The notes below the pieces were generated by a model that saw nothing but the letters and a program-made list of their open reading frames with translations, was not told the DNA's origin and made no database searches. The position numbers were made by a program, and so were the translations under genes. From Deltaproteobacteria bacterium (lineage in GTDB: Bacteria > Desulfobacterota > Syntrophia > Syntrophales > Smithellaceae), in the NCBI GenBank assembly GCA_012729055.1, contig JAAYDW010000089.1, positions 1 through 36,061 of the forward strand: a DNA stretch of 36,061 nt, in the 5' to 3' direction. Shown piece after piece: positions 9,401 to 16,626 of the stretch (position 1 is the first letter of the stretch; each line of letters starts with the position of its first letter).

Positions 9401-10413
9401 TGCGGGCCCCGGACGTCGTTCGTCAGCGCGAGAAGGCCCTGATAGTCACCGGGAGTTCCCGACAAAGAAACGACGCCGGACAGACGCGTGGGAACGTTTA
9501 TTTCCGGATACAGATCAATGCCGGAGGCGCGGGCTTCGAGCGCCAGGACCGGTTCGGGACCGCCGAGCGTAAGCCTGCCGTTTGCCGTGACCAGGCCTGG
9601 TTTCCCCGGACGGGTCAGGCGGACATCCGCAAAGGGGAATCCCTCTTTGGTCATGCCGGCGCGGCCGGTCATCTTCCAGAGCGGCAACGGGCCGCCCGGC
9701 TGCCTGCCGGCGGTAAGCAGAAAATTCCCCTGCAGGTCGCCCGCCTCTTTTCCCGGTCCGAATTTCCCGCCGAGGCGGAAAACATTCAGGCCGGCGGGCG
9801 CAAAGGACAGAACGGCGGCGAGGTTGACGTCCAGCGCAGGGCGGCCGAATCCCGCCACAACGCTTCCGTTCAGGGCAAACGGATCGGTGAGGACAGACAC
9901 GTCGCCCAGCGCCAGCTGGGCGTCTTTCCAGACGACGCCGGCGGTAGCTTTCTCAATAAGCAGGGGCTCCTGATCCGGCCGGGTGTACGACAAACGGTAT
10001 ACCTCCAGCCGTTCGATCCTGCCGCTTGCCAGGCGGATCAGTCCGGAGGCCCGGGGCCAGACAAGGTTGGGCGGCGCGTCGGGCGTGTTGTCCAGAATGG
10101 AGACATCCTGCACGATCAGATGCTGGACGGTGATTGAGCCGGCAATCCAGTCGCGCGGATCGGTTTGCATGGAAAGCGTCCGGATGCGGATTTTTCCCGC
10201 AGGCCACCCGATGTCCAGGCCCTCGAGGCGAAGAGCGCCGGCCAGCTTTCCTTCGATTTTCTGCGCGCTGATCCGGACGTCCGTATGGGAAGAAACCGTT
10301 TCCATGAGCCACCGGACACCGTCCGCCGTCGTGATGAGCCAGATGACGCCGGACAGACCGGCGACAAGCACTGCCGCAAACAGGAGGAGAAAAACTTTTA
10401 TGGTGCGCTTCAA
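6421..10413 (-). CDS. tamB: TamB, inner-membrane-anchored translocation and assembly module protein
   Basis: The 1330-aa product has an N-terminal membrane anchor (about residues 6-28, VFLLLFAAVLVAGLSGVIWL), a very long repetitive beta-rich body typical of AsmA/TamB lipid-groove proteins, and a C-terminal DUF490/TamB domain (about 950-1330) with DLQFRDPERIYGRGEIRVVKG-like sequence and PMPDMDVLAYIVLGHPL. It ends in ...IYYKIEFN, a beta-strand end. The length is close to E. coli TamB (about 1260). TamB spans the periplasm, partners with TamA in outer-membrane protein assembly and is implicated in phospholipid transport. The start codon is TTG, not ATG: TTG at 10413 overlaps the TGA of tamA in the four bases TTGA, with GGTGGGG upstream, so translation is probably coupled. 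It is followed by the amidohydrolase after 12 bp. Confidence 0.92.
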   Translation of the reverse strand: MKRTIKVFLLLFAAVLVAGLSGVIWLITTADGVRWLMETVSSHTDVRISAQKIEGKLAGALRLEGLDIGWPAGKIRIRTLSMQTDPRDWIAGSITVQHLIVQDVSILDNTPDAPPNLVWPRASGLIRLASGRIERLEVYRLSYTRPDQEPLLIEKATAGVVWKDAQLALGDVSVLTDPFALNGSVVAGFGRPALDVNLAAVLSFAPAGLNVFRLGGKFGPGKEAGDLQGNFLLTAGRQPGGPLPLWKMTGRAGMTKEGFPFADVRLTRPGKPGLVTANGRLTLGGPEPVLALEARASGIDLYPEINVPTRLSGVVSLSGTPGDYQGLLALTNDVRGPQAFHLESNFRGNTEGLALSDLRGKALDGVLAGGLTIDWREAPAVTGALSGRNLNPAAIDPSWTGAINFDLSGKAIFRENHPPRGEIACLLRESRLHGRELKGNLDAAFDGKDIRIARLTLAGKGFSLSAAGSVKNKVTFQARVDDSSRLIPQTAGSFEADGWARWRGEKPGGALTLRARNWQAGPLALGRAQLSAVVSDQTPLSATLDAVFGHVRWGGLAADTGTIKAGGTAKAHTVSVSLGRGRSRTILLALSGSYDKETWQGKILKLEGQDGVGSWRLALPASLSVTPQRVVLAPLRIEGAGRETLRLSGAASLDPFTASLAIDWSDLNLARANFWLEAQTLAGTTSGRMSLQVYNDERVTLSGNVTLAGALQAEGKTFAVRRGDISLKADEKGTLVRANLLLAEEGRVQGQFVSSDPARLALPETGRFQLQVDGLDPGPLATALPGRAGLEGRIRGEAAGKLLPEGRFSLAGRAELARSRLSWRGPRGDVRMNLRDAALDFTWEGETLHGNLTLALAEYGELDGRFRLPLPARWPVALDRHKPFDASLAGKVREKGALGLLFPGLVQESRGELTLDVQANGTPAAPRLAGRANLSQAGAYLPTAGILLQDTQISARLEDETIFIDSFRAVSGPGHLEGSAQIRLSGWRIAGFEGRLQGDRFQTIYFPELQVQSSPRLSFAGTMEKVSVRGEVLLPVVQIVGMQSDGPVEASSDVIREGQTRPAASKGAVDLDVAAKVTLGDAVFIKAAGIDAQLGGAVDLQFRDPERIYGRGEIRVVKGRFRTYGVNLDIDRGRIFYAGGPIDRPAVDLLAWRKIGDIRAGVTVSGTLPHPLVKLYSEPPMPDMDVLAYIVLGHPLGADTGEANLLVMAAGALLTSQQSESIQRQIKDRLGLDTFDIKSDVLTQNGHMGYKRIPVGPAGSGAAGSGQSVPETLLVVGKYLTPQLYISYGRSLFSGGNLFFLRYDIYKNWQVETQTGQTSGVDIYYKIEFN

Positions 10414-12275
10414 AATTCAAACCCCACCGTGAAATGAATGCGAAACCGGGGCTCCTCCACGCCGATCTGCCGGGCCAGCGACAAATTCAACGCGCCGACC
10501 GGCGTGAAGTAGTGAATGCCTGCGCCCGCGGCCTGGTAGAGCCGGACATCGGCGAAGGAATCGAAAGCGTTGCCGGCGTTGTAAAAAGCCGATACCGCCC
10601 AGTTGTCGAAGAGCGCCCGCTGCAGTTCGACGCTGCCGGTGAACAGATGCTTGCCGCCCACCACGTTTCCCAGCGCGTCTTTGGGACCCAGCGACTGATA
10701 GGCGTAGCCGCGGACGCTCTGGTCGCCGCCCGCGAAAAAACGCAGGGACGCCGGAATTTCGTCCAGCGGGTCCGACAGGAAGGTGATGCCGGCCCGGACG
10801 CTTGTTGCCAGGGACAGGCGCCAAGGCAGGGATAGAACGTGGCCGGCTTCGCCGATCAGCTGCAGGAGCTGCGTGGTCGACCCCAGGGCCATGTGCGTGC
10901 CGCGCAAATCCAGAGCGTAACGGAAACCGCGACGGGGGCGGATCAGGTTGTCATAACGGTTCTCCGAAAAGCGGACGCCCGGGAGCACATACCGCGAAGA
11001 GGCATCCTGGAGGCCGATGGTGTATTCCTCCTGCTGAAACCGGACATAAACGCTTCCATCCCTGCGCGGGCCGAAGCTTGTGTTCCGGGCCAGTTCCAGG
11101 GCGATGAGACGGGTCCGGTAGGTCGTGACATCCTCGTGCTGCGCGTTGATCCGGACGGAGGTGAAGGTCCGGATGTCTTTGGCCCCAGGAATGATGTAGT
11201 TTGCGGCGAGCCCCTGCAACCGCTCCGAGATAAACAGATGCGTGTCGAGTTCGTGGCCCCGGTTAAAGATGTTCAGGTCCCGGTAGCGCAGGGCAAACCG
11301 GGCGCCCGTGTCCGTTCCGTATCCCACGCCCGGCCTGAGGCTCCGGCGCGGCGCCTGCTTGAGCAGGACGCGCACCGGAATCCGCCGGTCCTGCGCTTTT
11401 TCCTTATCCGCCAGGATGACGACTTCGCGGAAGCGCTCCGAGTTGTTCAGTTGCAGCTGGGATTCGGCCAGCCGGGCATAGGAAAACGTGTCGCCCGGGG
11501 CGAAGGTCAGGTGGCGCCGCACATAGTCGTCGGGGTAGTCGGGCGCGCCCTCCAGCGTAACGGTGGAAAAATAATACCGCTCGCCGGTTTCCAAAACGAG
11601 CGTCAGCTGCGCGAATTTGGCGTCAGGATCGATCCGGATTTCATGCCTGCTGTAATCGGCGTCCAGGTAACCCAGTTCCTGCGCCCGCGTTTGCAGCGCC
11701 CGTTTGCCCTGCTCGTAGGATTCATGCAGAAGAACGGCATCTTTGGCCAGCGGAAAGGCTTTCGCCAGAGCCACGAGCGACGGTTCGGCTGCGCCGGCCC
11801 CGGAAAGCGAAATCCGGACGTCCGACACGATGACCGGTGGACCCGGCTCCACGCTCACCCGGATGAGATAGACGTCGGGTTGCGGATTTTCCAGATGCAC
11901 CGCGGCACGGGCCGAGTAATAACCGAACGGTTCAAGGGCGGCGAGGATTTTCCGGTCAGCGCGACGGACAAAACGCTCCAGCCAGAGCCGTTCGACTTTT
12001 CCGTCCTTCACCAGACCATACGGCAGCTCCAGCGCTTTTTCGACATTTTTGCGGGCGTCTCCGGAAACGCCTTCGATGACAACGGTGACCGGTTCGGCGC
12101 CGTGCGCAAAGAAGGCAAAGACCGCTGTACACAGGAGACAAAGAAGCAAAAGGGCGCGCGGCGATCGCTTCCCGGCCTGCCGGGCCGAACGGGCCCGTTG
12201 GGCCTGCCTGGGAAGCGCTTCAGGCCCGGGCGGTTTCCTGCGGAGGTTTTTTGCCGGCTCGTTTAATCCATCCAT
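10410..12275 (-). CDS. tamA: TamA, outer-membrane Omp85-family assembly protein
   Basis: The 621-aa protein has a basic N-terminus, a signal segment (about residues 40-60, LLLLCLLCTAVFAFFAHGAEP), three POTRA-like domains (about 62-310, the first beginning VTVVIEGVSGDARKNVEKAL) and a C-terminal 16-strand barrel with the Omp85 signature VRGY (GGDQSVRGYAYQSLGP, about residue 515) and a final Phe (FTVGFEF), the usual barrel signal. TamA is the outer-membrane partner of TamB; adjacency to tamB supports TamA over BamA. The 40 residues before the signal segment are unusually long, so the true start may lie downstream of ATG 12275, but no better ATG with a ribosome-binding site is seen. This is the first gene of a four-gene minus-strand operon. 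Confidence 0.9.
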   Translation of the reverse strand: MDGLNEPAKNLRRKPPGPEALPRQAQRARSARQAGKRSPRALLLLCLLCTAVFAFFAHGAEPVTVVIEGVSGDARKNVEKALELPYGLVKDGKVERLWLERFVRRADRKILAALEPFGYYSARAAVHLENPQPDVYLIRVSVEPGPPVIVSDVRISLSGAGAAEPSLVALAKAFPLAKDAVLLHESYEQGKRALQTRAQELGYLDADYSRHEIRIDPDAKFAQLTLVLETGERYYFSTVTLEGAPDYPDDYVRRHLTFAPGDTFSYARLAESQLQLNNSERFREVVILADKEKAQDRRIPVRVLLKQAPRRSLRPGVGYGTDTGARFALRYRDLNIFNRGHELDTHLFISERLQGLAANYIIPGAKDIRTFTSVRINAQHEDVTTYRTRLIALELARNTSFGPRRDGSVYVRFQQEEYTIGLQDASSRYVLPGVRFSENRYDNLIRPRRGFRYALDLRGTHMALGSTTQLLQLIGEAGHVLSLPWRLSLATSVRAGITFLSDPLDEIPASLRFFAGGDQSVRGYAYQSLGPKDALGNVVGGKHLFTGSVELQRALFDNWAVSAFYNAGNAFDSFADVRLYQAAGAGIHYFTPVGALNLSLARQIGVEEPRFRIHFTVGFEF

Positions 12276-12430
12276 TTGTCACCAACCTTGTTTTCCGTTG
12301 CCGGTGACGTTCGCCTGGACCAAACGGTAAAACGGGAGGTTCCGAAAGCTTAAGGCATGTATCGGGCGAATGCAACAAGAAGATGTTCTTTCCGGGGCCG
12401 CGCGCCGTTTCGGCGGGGGAAAAGGCGTTG

Positions 12431-12460
12431 CGCCGCCGGCCGAGCGATCGACCGGCGGCG
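12431..12460 (-). terminator. Candidate terminator after the SOR-like genes
   Basis: This is a GC-rich hairpin with arms 12431-12440 and 12451-12460 pairing at 9 of 10 positions around a 10-nt loop. It lies 25 bp past the stop of the 123-aa gene. In the minus direction it is followed by CAACGCCTTTTCCCC, only a short T-run, so efficiency is doubtful. It separates that gene from tamA. Confidence 0.4.
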
Positions 12461-12485
12461 TCCGGCGCGTTCATTTCCACGTGGA

Positions 12486-12857
12486 CTAGGGCTTTCCGGC
12501 GCCGACGGTAAGCGTCGCCGTTTTTTTGCCCGAGATGTTGCAGAAGGCGGTTACTTCCAGAATGTCTCCTGCAGCCGCCGGAACCGCGTACGCATAGGCA
12601 AACGTCACCTTGCCTGTCTGTGAGGAATATTCCTTTTTCTCCGCCGGTTCGCCGTTGCGGCTGATCGACACCTGTTTGATGTAGTGCAGGCCGGTAAACG
12701 TGGACTTGTGCGTGATCGTCACGGTCAGGACTTGCGTCGCAAGGTCGTAGCTGAGGGCGATGTCCCGGGGCGAATCGGCCAGGGCGCCGGGCGGCGCAAG
12801 CAGGACGCCCGCCGTCAGGCAGCAAAGCAGCATCAGCATTGCAAGGGTCTTCTTCAT
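12486..12857 (-). CDS. Exported protein with superoxide-reductase-like fold, incomplete iron site (paralogue A)
   Basis: This 123-aa protein has a clear signal peptide (MKKTLAMLML... cleavage near GALA-DS) and a strong ribosome-binding site (AAAGGAG). The mature ~95 residues resemble the immunoglobulin-like catalytic domain of desulfoferrodoxin/neelaredoxin: a His followed by a His-Tyr-Ile (His50, His58 in TH...LHYI), and a C-terminal CN-x-x-G motif (Cys106). True superoxide reductases bind iron with four His and one Cys, including HPM....H and CNxHG. Here the His after Cys is Ser109, the His-His spacing is 8 rather than 6, and the N-terminal His is not evident. It may therefore bind metal differently or not at all. 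The neighbour upstream is a paralogue with the same architecture. Iron binding is inferred, not shown. Confidence 0.8.
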   Translation of the reverse strand: MKKTLAMLMLLCCLTAGVLLAPPGALADSPRDIALSYDLATQVLTVTITHKSTFTGLHYIKQVSISRNGEPAEKKEYSSQTGKVTFAYAYAVPAAAGDILEVTAFCNISGKKTATLTVGAGKP

Positions 12858-12882
12858 GATTTCTCCTTTGAACAGAAAAATT

Positions 12883-13257
12883 TTAAGGCATCACGGTCAG
12901 CATAGACGATGTCTTGCTGCCGTACATGTTGCAGGTGGCCGTGACCACGAAGGTGTCTTCCTCGATAGCGGGCATTTTATACTCATAGGTGAAGGTTTTT
13001 CCGGTCGGTTGGGAGCCGTACGTGTTGATGCTCACGATGGCGCCGTTTTTCTGGATTTTGACGACTTTGACGTGGTGGGAGCCTTTCAGCATCGTGTCGT
13101 GCGAGATGGTGACCGACAGGGTCTGCGTGGCCAGGTTGTATTTCAGTTGGATGTCTTCCGGTGGTGTGGCAAAAGCCGGCTCAGCCGCCGCCAGTCCGAA
13201 AAAAACAAGAATCAACGCCTGAAAAAACAGCCGGGTTGCTTGGCGATTGCTTTTCAT
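12883..13257 (-). CDS. Exported protein with superoxide-reductase-like fold, incomplete iron site (paralogue B)
   Basis: This 124-aa protein starts at ATG 13257, preceded by AAGGAGGGG; an in-frame ATG at 13314 would overlap the upstream gene and hide the signal peptide (about residues 10-30, ending AEPAFA). It shares its layout with the 123-aa gene 25 bp downstream: PEDIQLKYNLATQTLSVTI matches PRDIALSYDLATQVLTVTI, and both keep a His (His53), a His-His/His-Tyr pair (His61-His62) and Cys109 in CNMYG. As in the other copy, the canonical CNxHG histidine is replaced, here by Tyr112. The pair looks like a tandem duplication followed by divergence. Probable location: periplasm. The neighbouring rubredoxin-like protein supports, but does not prove, a redox role. 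Confidence 0.8.
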   Translation of the reverse strand: MKSNRQATRLFFQALILVFFGLAAAEPAFATPPEDIQLKYNLATQTLSVTISHDTMLKGSHHVKVVKIQKNGAIVSINTYGSQPTGKTFTYEYKMPAIEEDTFVVTATCNMYGSKTSSMLTVMP

Positions 13258-13294
13258 TTCTTCCCCTCCTTGTATTAATTTCTCGGCCGTTCGT

Positions 13295-13855
13295 TTAGCC
13301 GGGGAATTTGGCATCCAGGAGCTTTCCGCCGATCAGGCCCAGAAGACCGCCGCACAGGGAAACGACAAGGGCCAGCAAAAGAAGGATCAGATGCGTCGTC
13401 AAGGTCGTCAGATCTCCCCAAAGGGCGAGAATGGCCAGCGCGGCGGCGGCGGTGAAAAAGATCAGGCTGAGAATCATCTTCTTTTTCAAGAGCGGTGTTG
13501 TGACTTTGCGAAATCTCAGTTTACCGTCCAGAAGACCGGTGGCGACGGCCGCCAGCACGGAAAAAGGCAGCAGAACCGAAAGGACGGTGATGGTTGAATA
13601 AATCGCGGCCGCGCAGCGAGCGAGGGGAAAGAAGGCCACGACGGCAAGCAAAAGCAGCGTGAGAGCGAAAGCCTGCGGAAAATGAACCAACACCGGATGC
13701 GTGTGCAGGTCCAATATTTTTCGTCTTTTGAGGGATACCGGGTGCTTATAGGGCTCAAACATTTTTGCCGGAACGCCGCAGGCCGGGCAGACATCTCCGA
13801 CCTTGCTCTCTTCCGTTACAAATCCGCAGGCTTTGCATCTGACGAAATTTTCCAT
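13295..13855 (-). CDS. Rubredoxin-like metal-binding domain fused to DUF2231-type membrane domain
   Basis: This 186-aa protein begins with a rubredoxin/rubrerythrin-type knuckle pair: CKAC (Cys7, Cys10) and CPAC (Cys23, Cys26), about 36 residues in all, shorter than a full rubredoxin (about 52). It continues with the HPVLVHFPQA motif typical of DUF2231 and four predicted transmembrane helices (about residues 58-78, 84-106, 125-145, 152-175). A membrane redox protein that carries electrons via an iron or zinc centre is the reasonable reading; which metal is bound cannot be told. It is the first gene of a three-gene minus-strand set with the two SOR-like proteins (37 and 25 bp gaps). It is driven by a near-consensus promoter at 13949-13921 and diverges from cydAB. 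Confidence 0.83.
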   Translation of the reverse strand: MENFVRCKACGFVTEESKVGDVCPACGVPAKMFEPYKHPVSLKRRKILDLHTHPVLVHFPQAFALTLLLLAVVAFFPLARCAAAIYSTITVLSVLLPFSVLAAVATGLLDGKLRFRKVTTPLLKKKMILSLIFFTAAAALAILALWGDLTTLTTHLILLLLALVVSLCGGLLGLIGGKLLDAKFPG

Positions 13856-14162
13856 GTTGTCTACCCCTGTTTGGTTGTCTTGGCCGATGCTTGGGGGGCC
13901 GGAGCCAAAAACTCGATCGTAGATTAATGTATGTTACGGCTTTTGTCAAAGAGAACAAAGCAAAAGGCATGCCGACGGCTTAAAGCCGCGCAGTTCCGCA
14001 TCCGGCAAAGGATTGTCGCCGCCGGCGGTTTTCTTCCGGCTGCCTTTTGCGCAAGATGACCCGTTCATTTTGATCACCCTGCGCCGGAGCCGGCCATTTA
14101 GTGATTGAAAAAGTCCCGGGATTTCTATACCCTGATGATACTTCAGCCTTAGGGAGGCGGTT
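13856..14162. other. Divergent intergenic region between the rubredoxin-like gene and cydA
   Basis: This 307-bp gap separates oppositely oriented redox genes. It holds the minus-strand promoter at 13921-13949. For cydA only a weak candidate is seen (TTGAAA 14105-14110, 15-nt spacer, TATACC 14126-14131), followed by a good ribosome-binding site (TTAGGGAGGCGG). No coding region, RNA gene or clear operator is recognised between 13950 and 14100. Confidence 0.6.
13921..13949 (-). promoter_or_regulatory. Near-consensus sigma70 promoter of the rubredoxin-like/SOR-like operon
   Basis: On the minus strand: TTGACA (-35; + coordinates 13949-13944), exactly 17 nt, then TAATCT (13926-13921). It ends 65 bp before the ATG at 13855. 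A strong promoter for this exported redox set is notable, since it suggests substantial constitutive or derepressed expression. Confidence 0.7.
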
Positions 14163-15488
14163 ATGGATGCGTTGCTTCTGGCGCGGTTACAGTTTGCCTT
14201 TACCATTGGTTTCCACATTCTCTTTCCGATGATGACGCTTGGCACCGCGGGGGTCATCCTGCTTTCGGAGACGCTCCATCTGGTTAAAAAAGACGACGTC
14301 TACCGCCGGATCACGGATTATCTGGTTCGTCTCCTGGCCCTCATCTTCGTCGTCGGAGCGGCCACCGGCATCGTCATGGAATTTTCGTTCGGCACCAACT
14401 GGTCTTCCTATGCGCGCACGGTGGGAGACATTTTCGGGCCGCTTTTGGCCGCCGAAGGCATTATGGCTTTCTTTCTGGAATCGGTTTTCATCGGTGTTTT
14501 GCTTTTCGGAAGGAACAGGGTATCGCCACGCGTTTACTGGGTCTCGGCGCTGCTCGTCTTTATCGGCGGACACCTTTCGGCCTTCTGGATCGTCGTGGCC
14601 AATTCCTGGATGCAGACGCCGGCGGGATATGAGATCACGGCCGGCGGGAAGATCCTGCTCGTCGATTTTTCCGAGGCGGTTTTCAACCCGTCCACGATGG
14701 TCCGGCTGGTGCACACGATCATGGCTTCCTGGGTGACCTCCGCCATAATGGTTTCCGGCATCGCCGCCTATTATGTCCGCAAAGGCCTGCACGGAGAAAC
14801 CGCCCGGACGATGCTGAAAATGGGCATCCTTCTCTTCGCGGCCACGCCCCTTTTGCAGTTGGGCGCCGCCCACGCGCACGCCATTCAGGTGATCGACACG
14901 CAGCCGGTGAAGGCGGCGGCCATGGAAGGGCATTTCCAGACCACCCGCGGCGCGGACATCTATGTTTTCGGATATGTGGACGAAGCCGCCGAAAAAACGT
15001 ACGGCCTTTTCCTGCCCGGCGGATTGAGTTTTTTATACAACTTTGATTTCAATTCGGAGATCAAGGGCCTCAAAGAGGTTGAGAAGGATCAGTGGCCGCC
15101 CGTCAATCTGGTCTTTCAATCGTACCACATCATGGTGACGCTGGGGATGGCCTTTATCGGCGTCGGGCTTTTGGGGGCGCTGCTTTTGTGGACCGGCAGA
15201 CTTTACACGACGAAATGGTTTCTCTGGATTCTGCCTTTTCTCATTCCGTTGCCTCATGTTGCGCACGAAACCGGCTGGATCACCGCAGAGGTCGGACGCC
15301 AGCCCTGGATTATTTACGGGCTCATGAAAACGGCCGCCGGCGCGTCTGTCGTCGTCTCGGCCGGCGAGCTTGCCTCGAGCCTGATGATGTTTATCCTGGT
15401 TTATGTCCTGTTGTTTGTCATGTTTCTGATGCTGTTTTTGAAAATCGTGAAAAAAGGGCCGGAGCCGGCGCCGGAAGGGAGGGCGTGA
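14163..15488 (+). CDS. cydA: Cytochrome bd oxidase subunit I
   Basis: The 441-aa membrane protein carries the quinol-binding and heme sites of cytochrome bd, which reduces O2 to water with quinol electrons. Visible ligands and signatures are His18 in QFAFTIGFHILFP (heme b595), the EGIMAFFLES pair of glutamates eight apart (proton/heme-site glutamates), a second His in the VHTIMASWVTSAIM helix (b558), and ITAEVGRQPW near the C-terminus. The region between helices VI and VII is short, so this belongs to the short Q-loop (CIO-like) group rather than the long-loop E. coli type (about 520 aa). The start is ATG 14163 with GGGAGG upstream. It is followed after 2 bp by cydB. In an anaerobe its likely job is oxygen scavenging. 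Confidence 0.95.
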   Translation: MDALLLARLQFAFTIGFHILFPMMTLGTAGVILLSETLHLVKKDDVYRRITDYLVRLLALIFVVGAATGIVMEFSFGTNWSSYARTVGDIFGPLLAAEGIMAFFLESVFIGVLLFGRNRVSPRVYWVSALLVFIGGHLSAFWIVVANSWMQTPAGYEITAGGKILLVDFSEAVFNPSTMVRLVHTIMASWVTSAIMVSGIAAYYVRKGLHGETARTMLKMGILLFAATPLLQLGAAHAHAIQVIDTQPVKAAAMEGHFQTTRGADIYVFGYVDEAAEKTYGLFLPGGLSFLYNFDFNSEIKGLKEVEKDQWPPVNLVFQSYHIMVTLGMAFIGVGLLGALLLWTGRLYTTKWFLWILPFLIPLPHVAHETGWITAEVGRQPWIIYGLMKTAAGASVVVSAGELASSLMMFILVYVLLFVMFLMLFLKIVKKGPEPAPEGRA

Positions 15489-15490
15489 GC

Positions 15491-16501
15491 ATGGACAATC
15501 TCCAGGCGTTGCAAATTCTGTGGTTTGTGCTGATCTTTGGATTGCTTCTGGGCTATGCGCTTCTGGACGGATTCGATCTGGGCGTCGCGTCCCTGCTGCC
15601 GTTTTTGGGCCGGAAGAAGGAAGACAAGGACCTGCTTGTGGCGTCGATCGGTCCGGTCTGGGACGGCAACGAAGTCTGGCTGGTCACCGGCGGCGGCGCC
15701 CTGTTTGCGGCGTTTCCGCATGCCTACGCCACGGCGTTTTCCGGCTTCTACCTGGCGATGATGCTGGTGCTCCTGGCGCTGATCTTTCGCGCGGTTTCCA
15801 TGGAATTCCGCGCCCACGATCCCGCGCGCGCCGGGCTTTGGGAGAAAACCCTGGCCGGCGGAAGCGCGCTGGCGGCGCTGCTGTTCGGCGTGGCCCTGGG
15901 CAATGTGGTATACGGTGTGCCGATTTCCGGCCGCATGGAATACGACGGAAGCTTCTTTACGCTCCTGCGGCCCGTGCCGCTCGTCTTCGGCGCGGCGGGG
16001 CTGGCCGCGGTTTTGCTGCAGGGCGCTTCCTGGGCCGTGAGAAAAACGGAAGGAGCACTGCAGGAGCGGGCGTTCAGGGCTGCGAAAATCCTGCTGGGAA
16101 TAAACGCGGCGACCGCCGCAGTGTACTTTAGCGTCATGGCCGGCGCCTTTGACGGACTTTCGGGGAATATGCTCTTTCATGCTGCCTGGCTGATGACACT
16201 CGCCGGGCTTGCCGGATTGTTTTTTTCGCTTCGGAAGAAGAACGACCGCGCGCCGTTTTGGGAATCATCCTTTGCCTTCGCCGGCCTGTTTCTCGCGGCG
16301 GGCGCGGCGCAGTTCCCCAACCTGATCCGGGCGTCCAACAATCCCAACCTGAGCCTGACGATCTACAACAGTTCGACCGGTCTTTACACACTCCAGGTCA
16401 TGGCCGTCATTGCGCTTGTCGGTCTGCCGATCGTGATCGGGTACACGATTTTCGTCTACCGCTTGTTCAAGGGGAAGGTCCGAAGCGACGATCACTATTG
16501 A
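15491..16501 (+). CDS. cydB: Cytochrome bd oxidase subunit II
   Basis: The 336-aa integral membrane protein matches CydB throughout: LWFVLIFGLLLGYALLDGFDLG near the N-terminus, SIGPVWDGNEVWLVTGGGALFAAFP (about residues 53-77), ALIFRAVSMEFR and a C-terminal FPNLIRASNNPNLSLTIYNSS segment. Eight to nine hydrophobic helices are evident. The start is ATG 15491, two bases past the cydA stop; the frame is open further upstream but that part only shadows cydA. CydB stabilises the heme arrangement of CydA. No CydX-like small gene or cydCD is present nearby. The gene ends facing the 760-aa gene across a 125-bp gap that contains a long inverted repeat. Confidence 0.95.
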   Translation: MDNLQALQILWFVLIFGLLLGYALLDGFDLGVASLLPFLGRKKEDKDLLVASIGPVWDGNEVWLVTGGGALFAAFPHAYATAFSGFYLAMMLVLLALIFRAVSMEFRAHDPARAGLWEKTLAGGSALAALLFGVALGNVVYGVPISGRMEYDGSFFTLLRPVPLVFGAAGLAAVLLQGASWAVRKTEGALQERAFRAAKILLGINAATAAVYFSVMAGAFDGLSGNMLFHAAWLMTLAGLAGLFFSLRKKNDRAPFWESSFAFAGLFLAAGAAQFPNLIRASNNPNLSLTIYNSSTGLYTLQVMAVIALVGLPIVIGYTIFVYRLFKGKVRSDDHY

Positions 16502-16502
16502 A

Positions 16503-16580
16503 AATCGATCGGCGGGCTGCGCGGACATCCGGAGCGCAATCTTTTTCGAAATCCGCCGTGCGCATCCGCGCCGGTCGATT
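16503..16580. repeat. Long imperfect inverted repeat between convergent genes
   Basis: Arms 16503-16522 and 16560-16580 pair over 12 bp with one mismatch, then 8 bp with one mismatch, separated by a single bulged base, around a 37-nt loop. It lies 1 bp after the cydB stop, between convergent genes. A role as a bidirectional terminator or mRNA 3' stabiliser is possible, but there is no T-run directly after either arm. Confidence 0.5.
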
Positions 16581-16626
16581 GCGGCAAGCGGGTGTCGTTT
16601 AACCGGCCGGCAGGAGCATCGGGTTC

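Noticed and set aside
8827-10137. Plus-strand open frame opposite tamB (436 codons)
   Set aside because: Composition is typical of an antisense reading of a GC-rich gene and no start site or motif is present.
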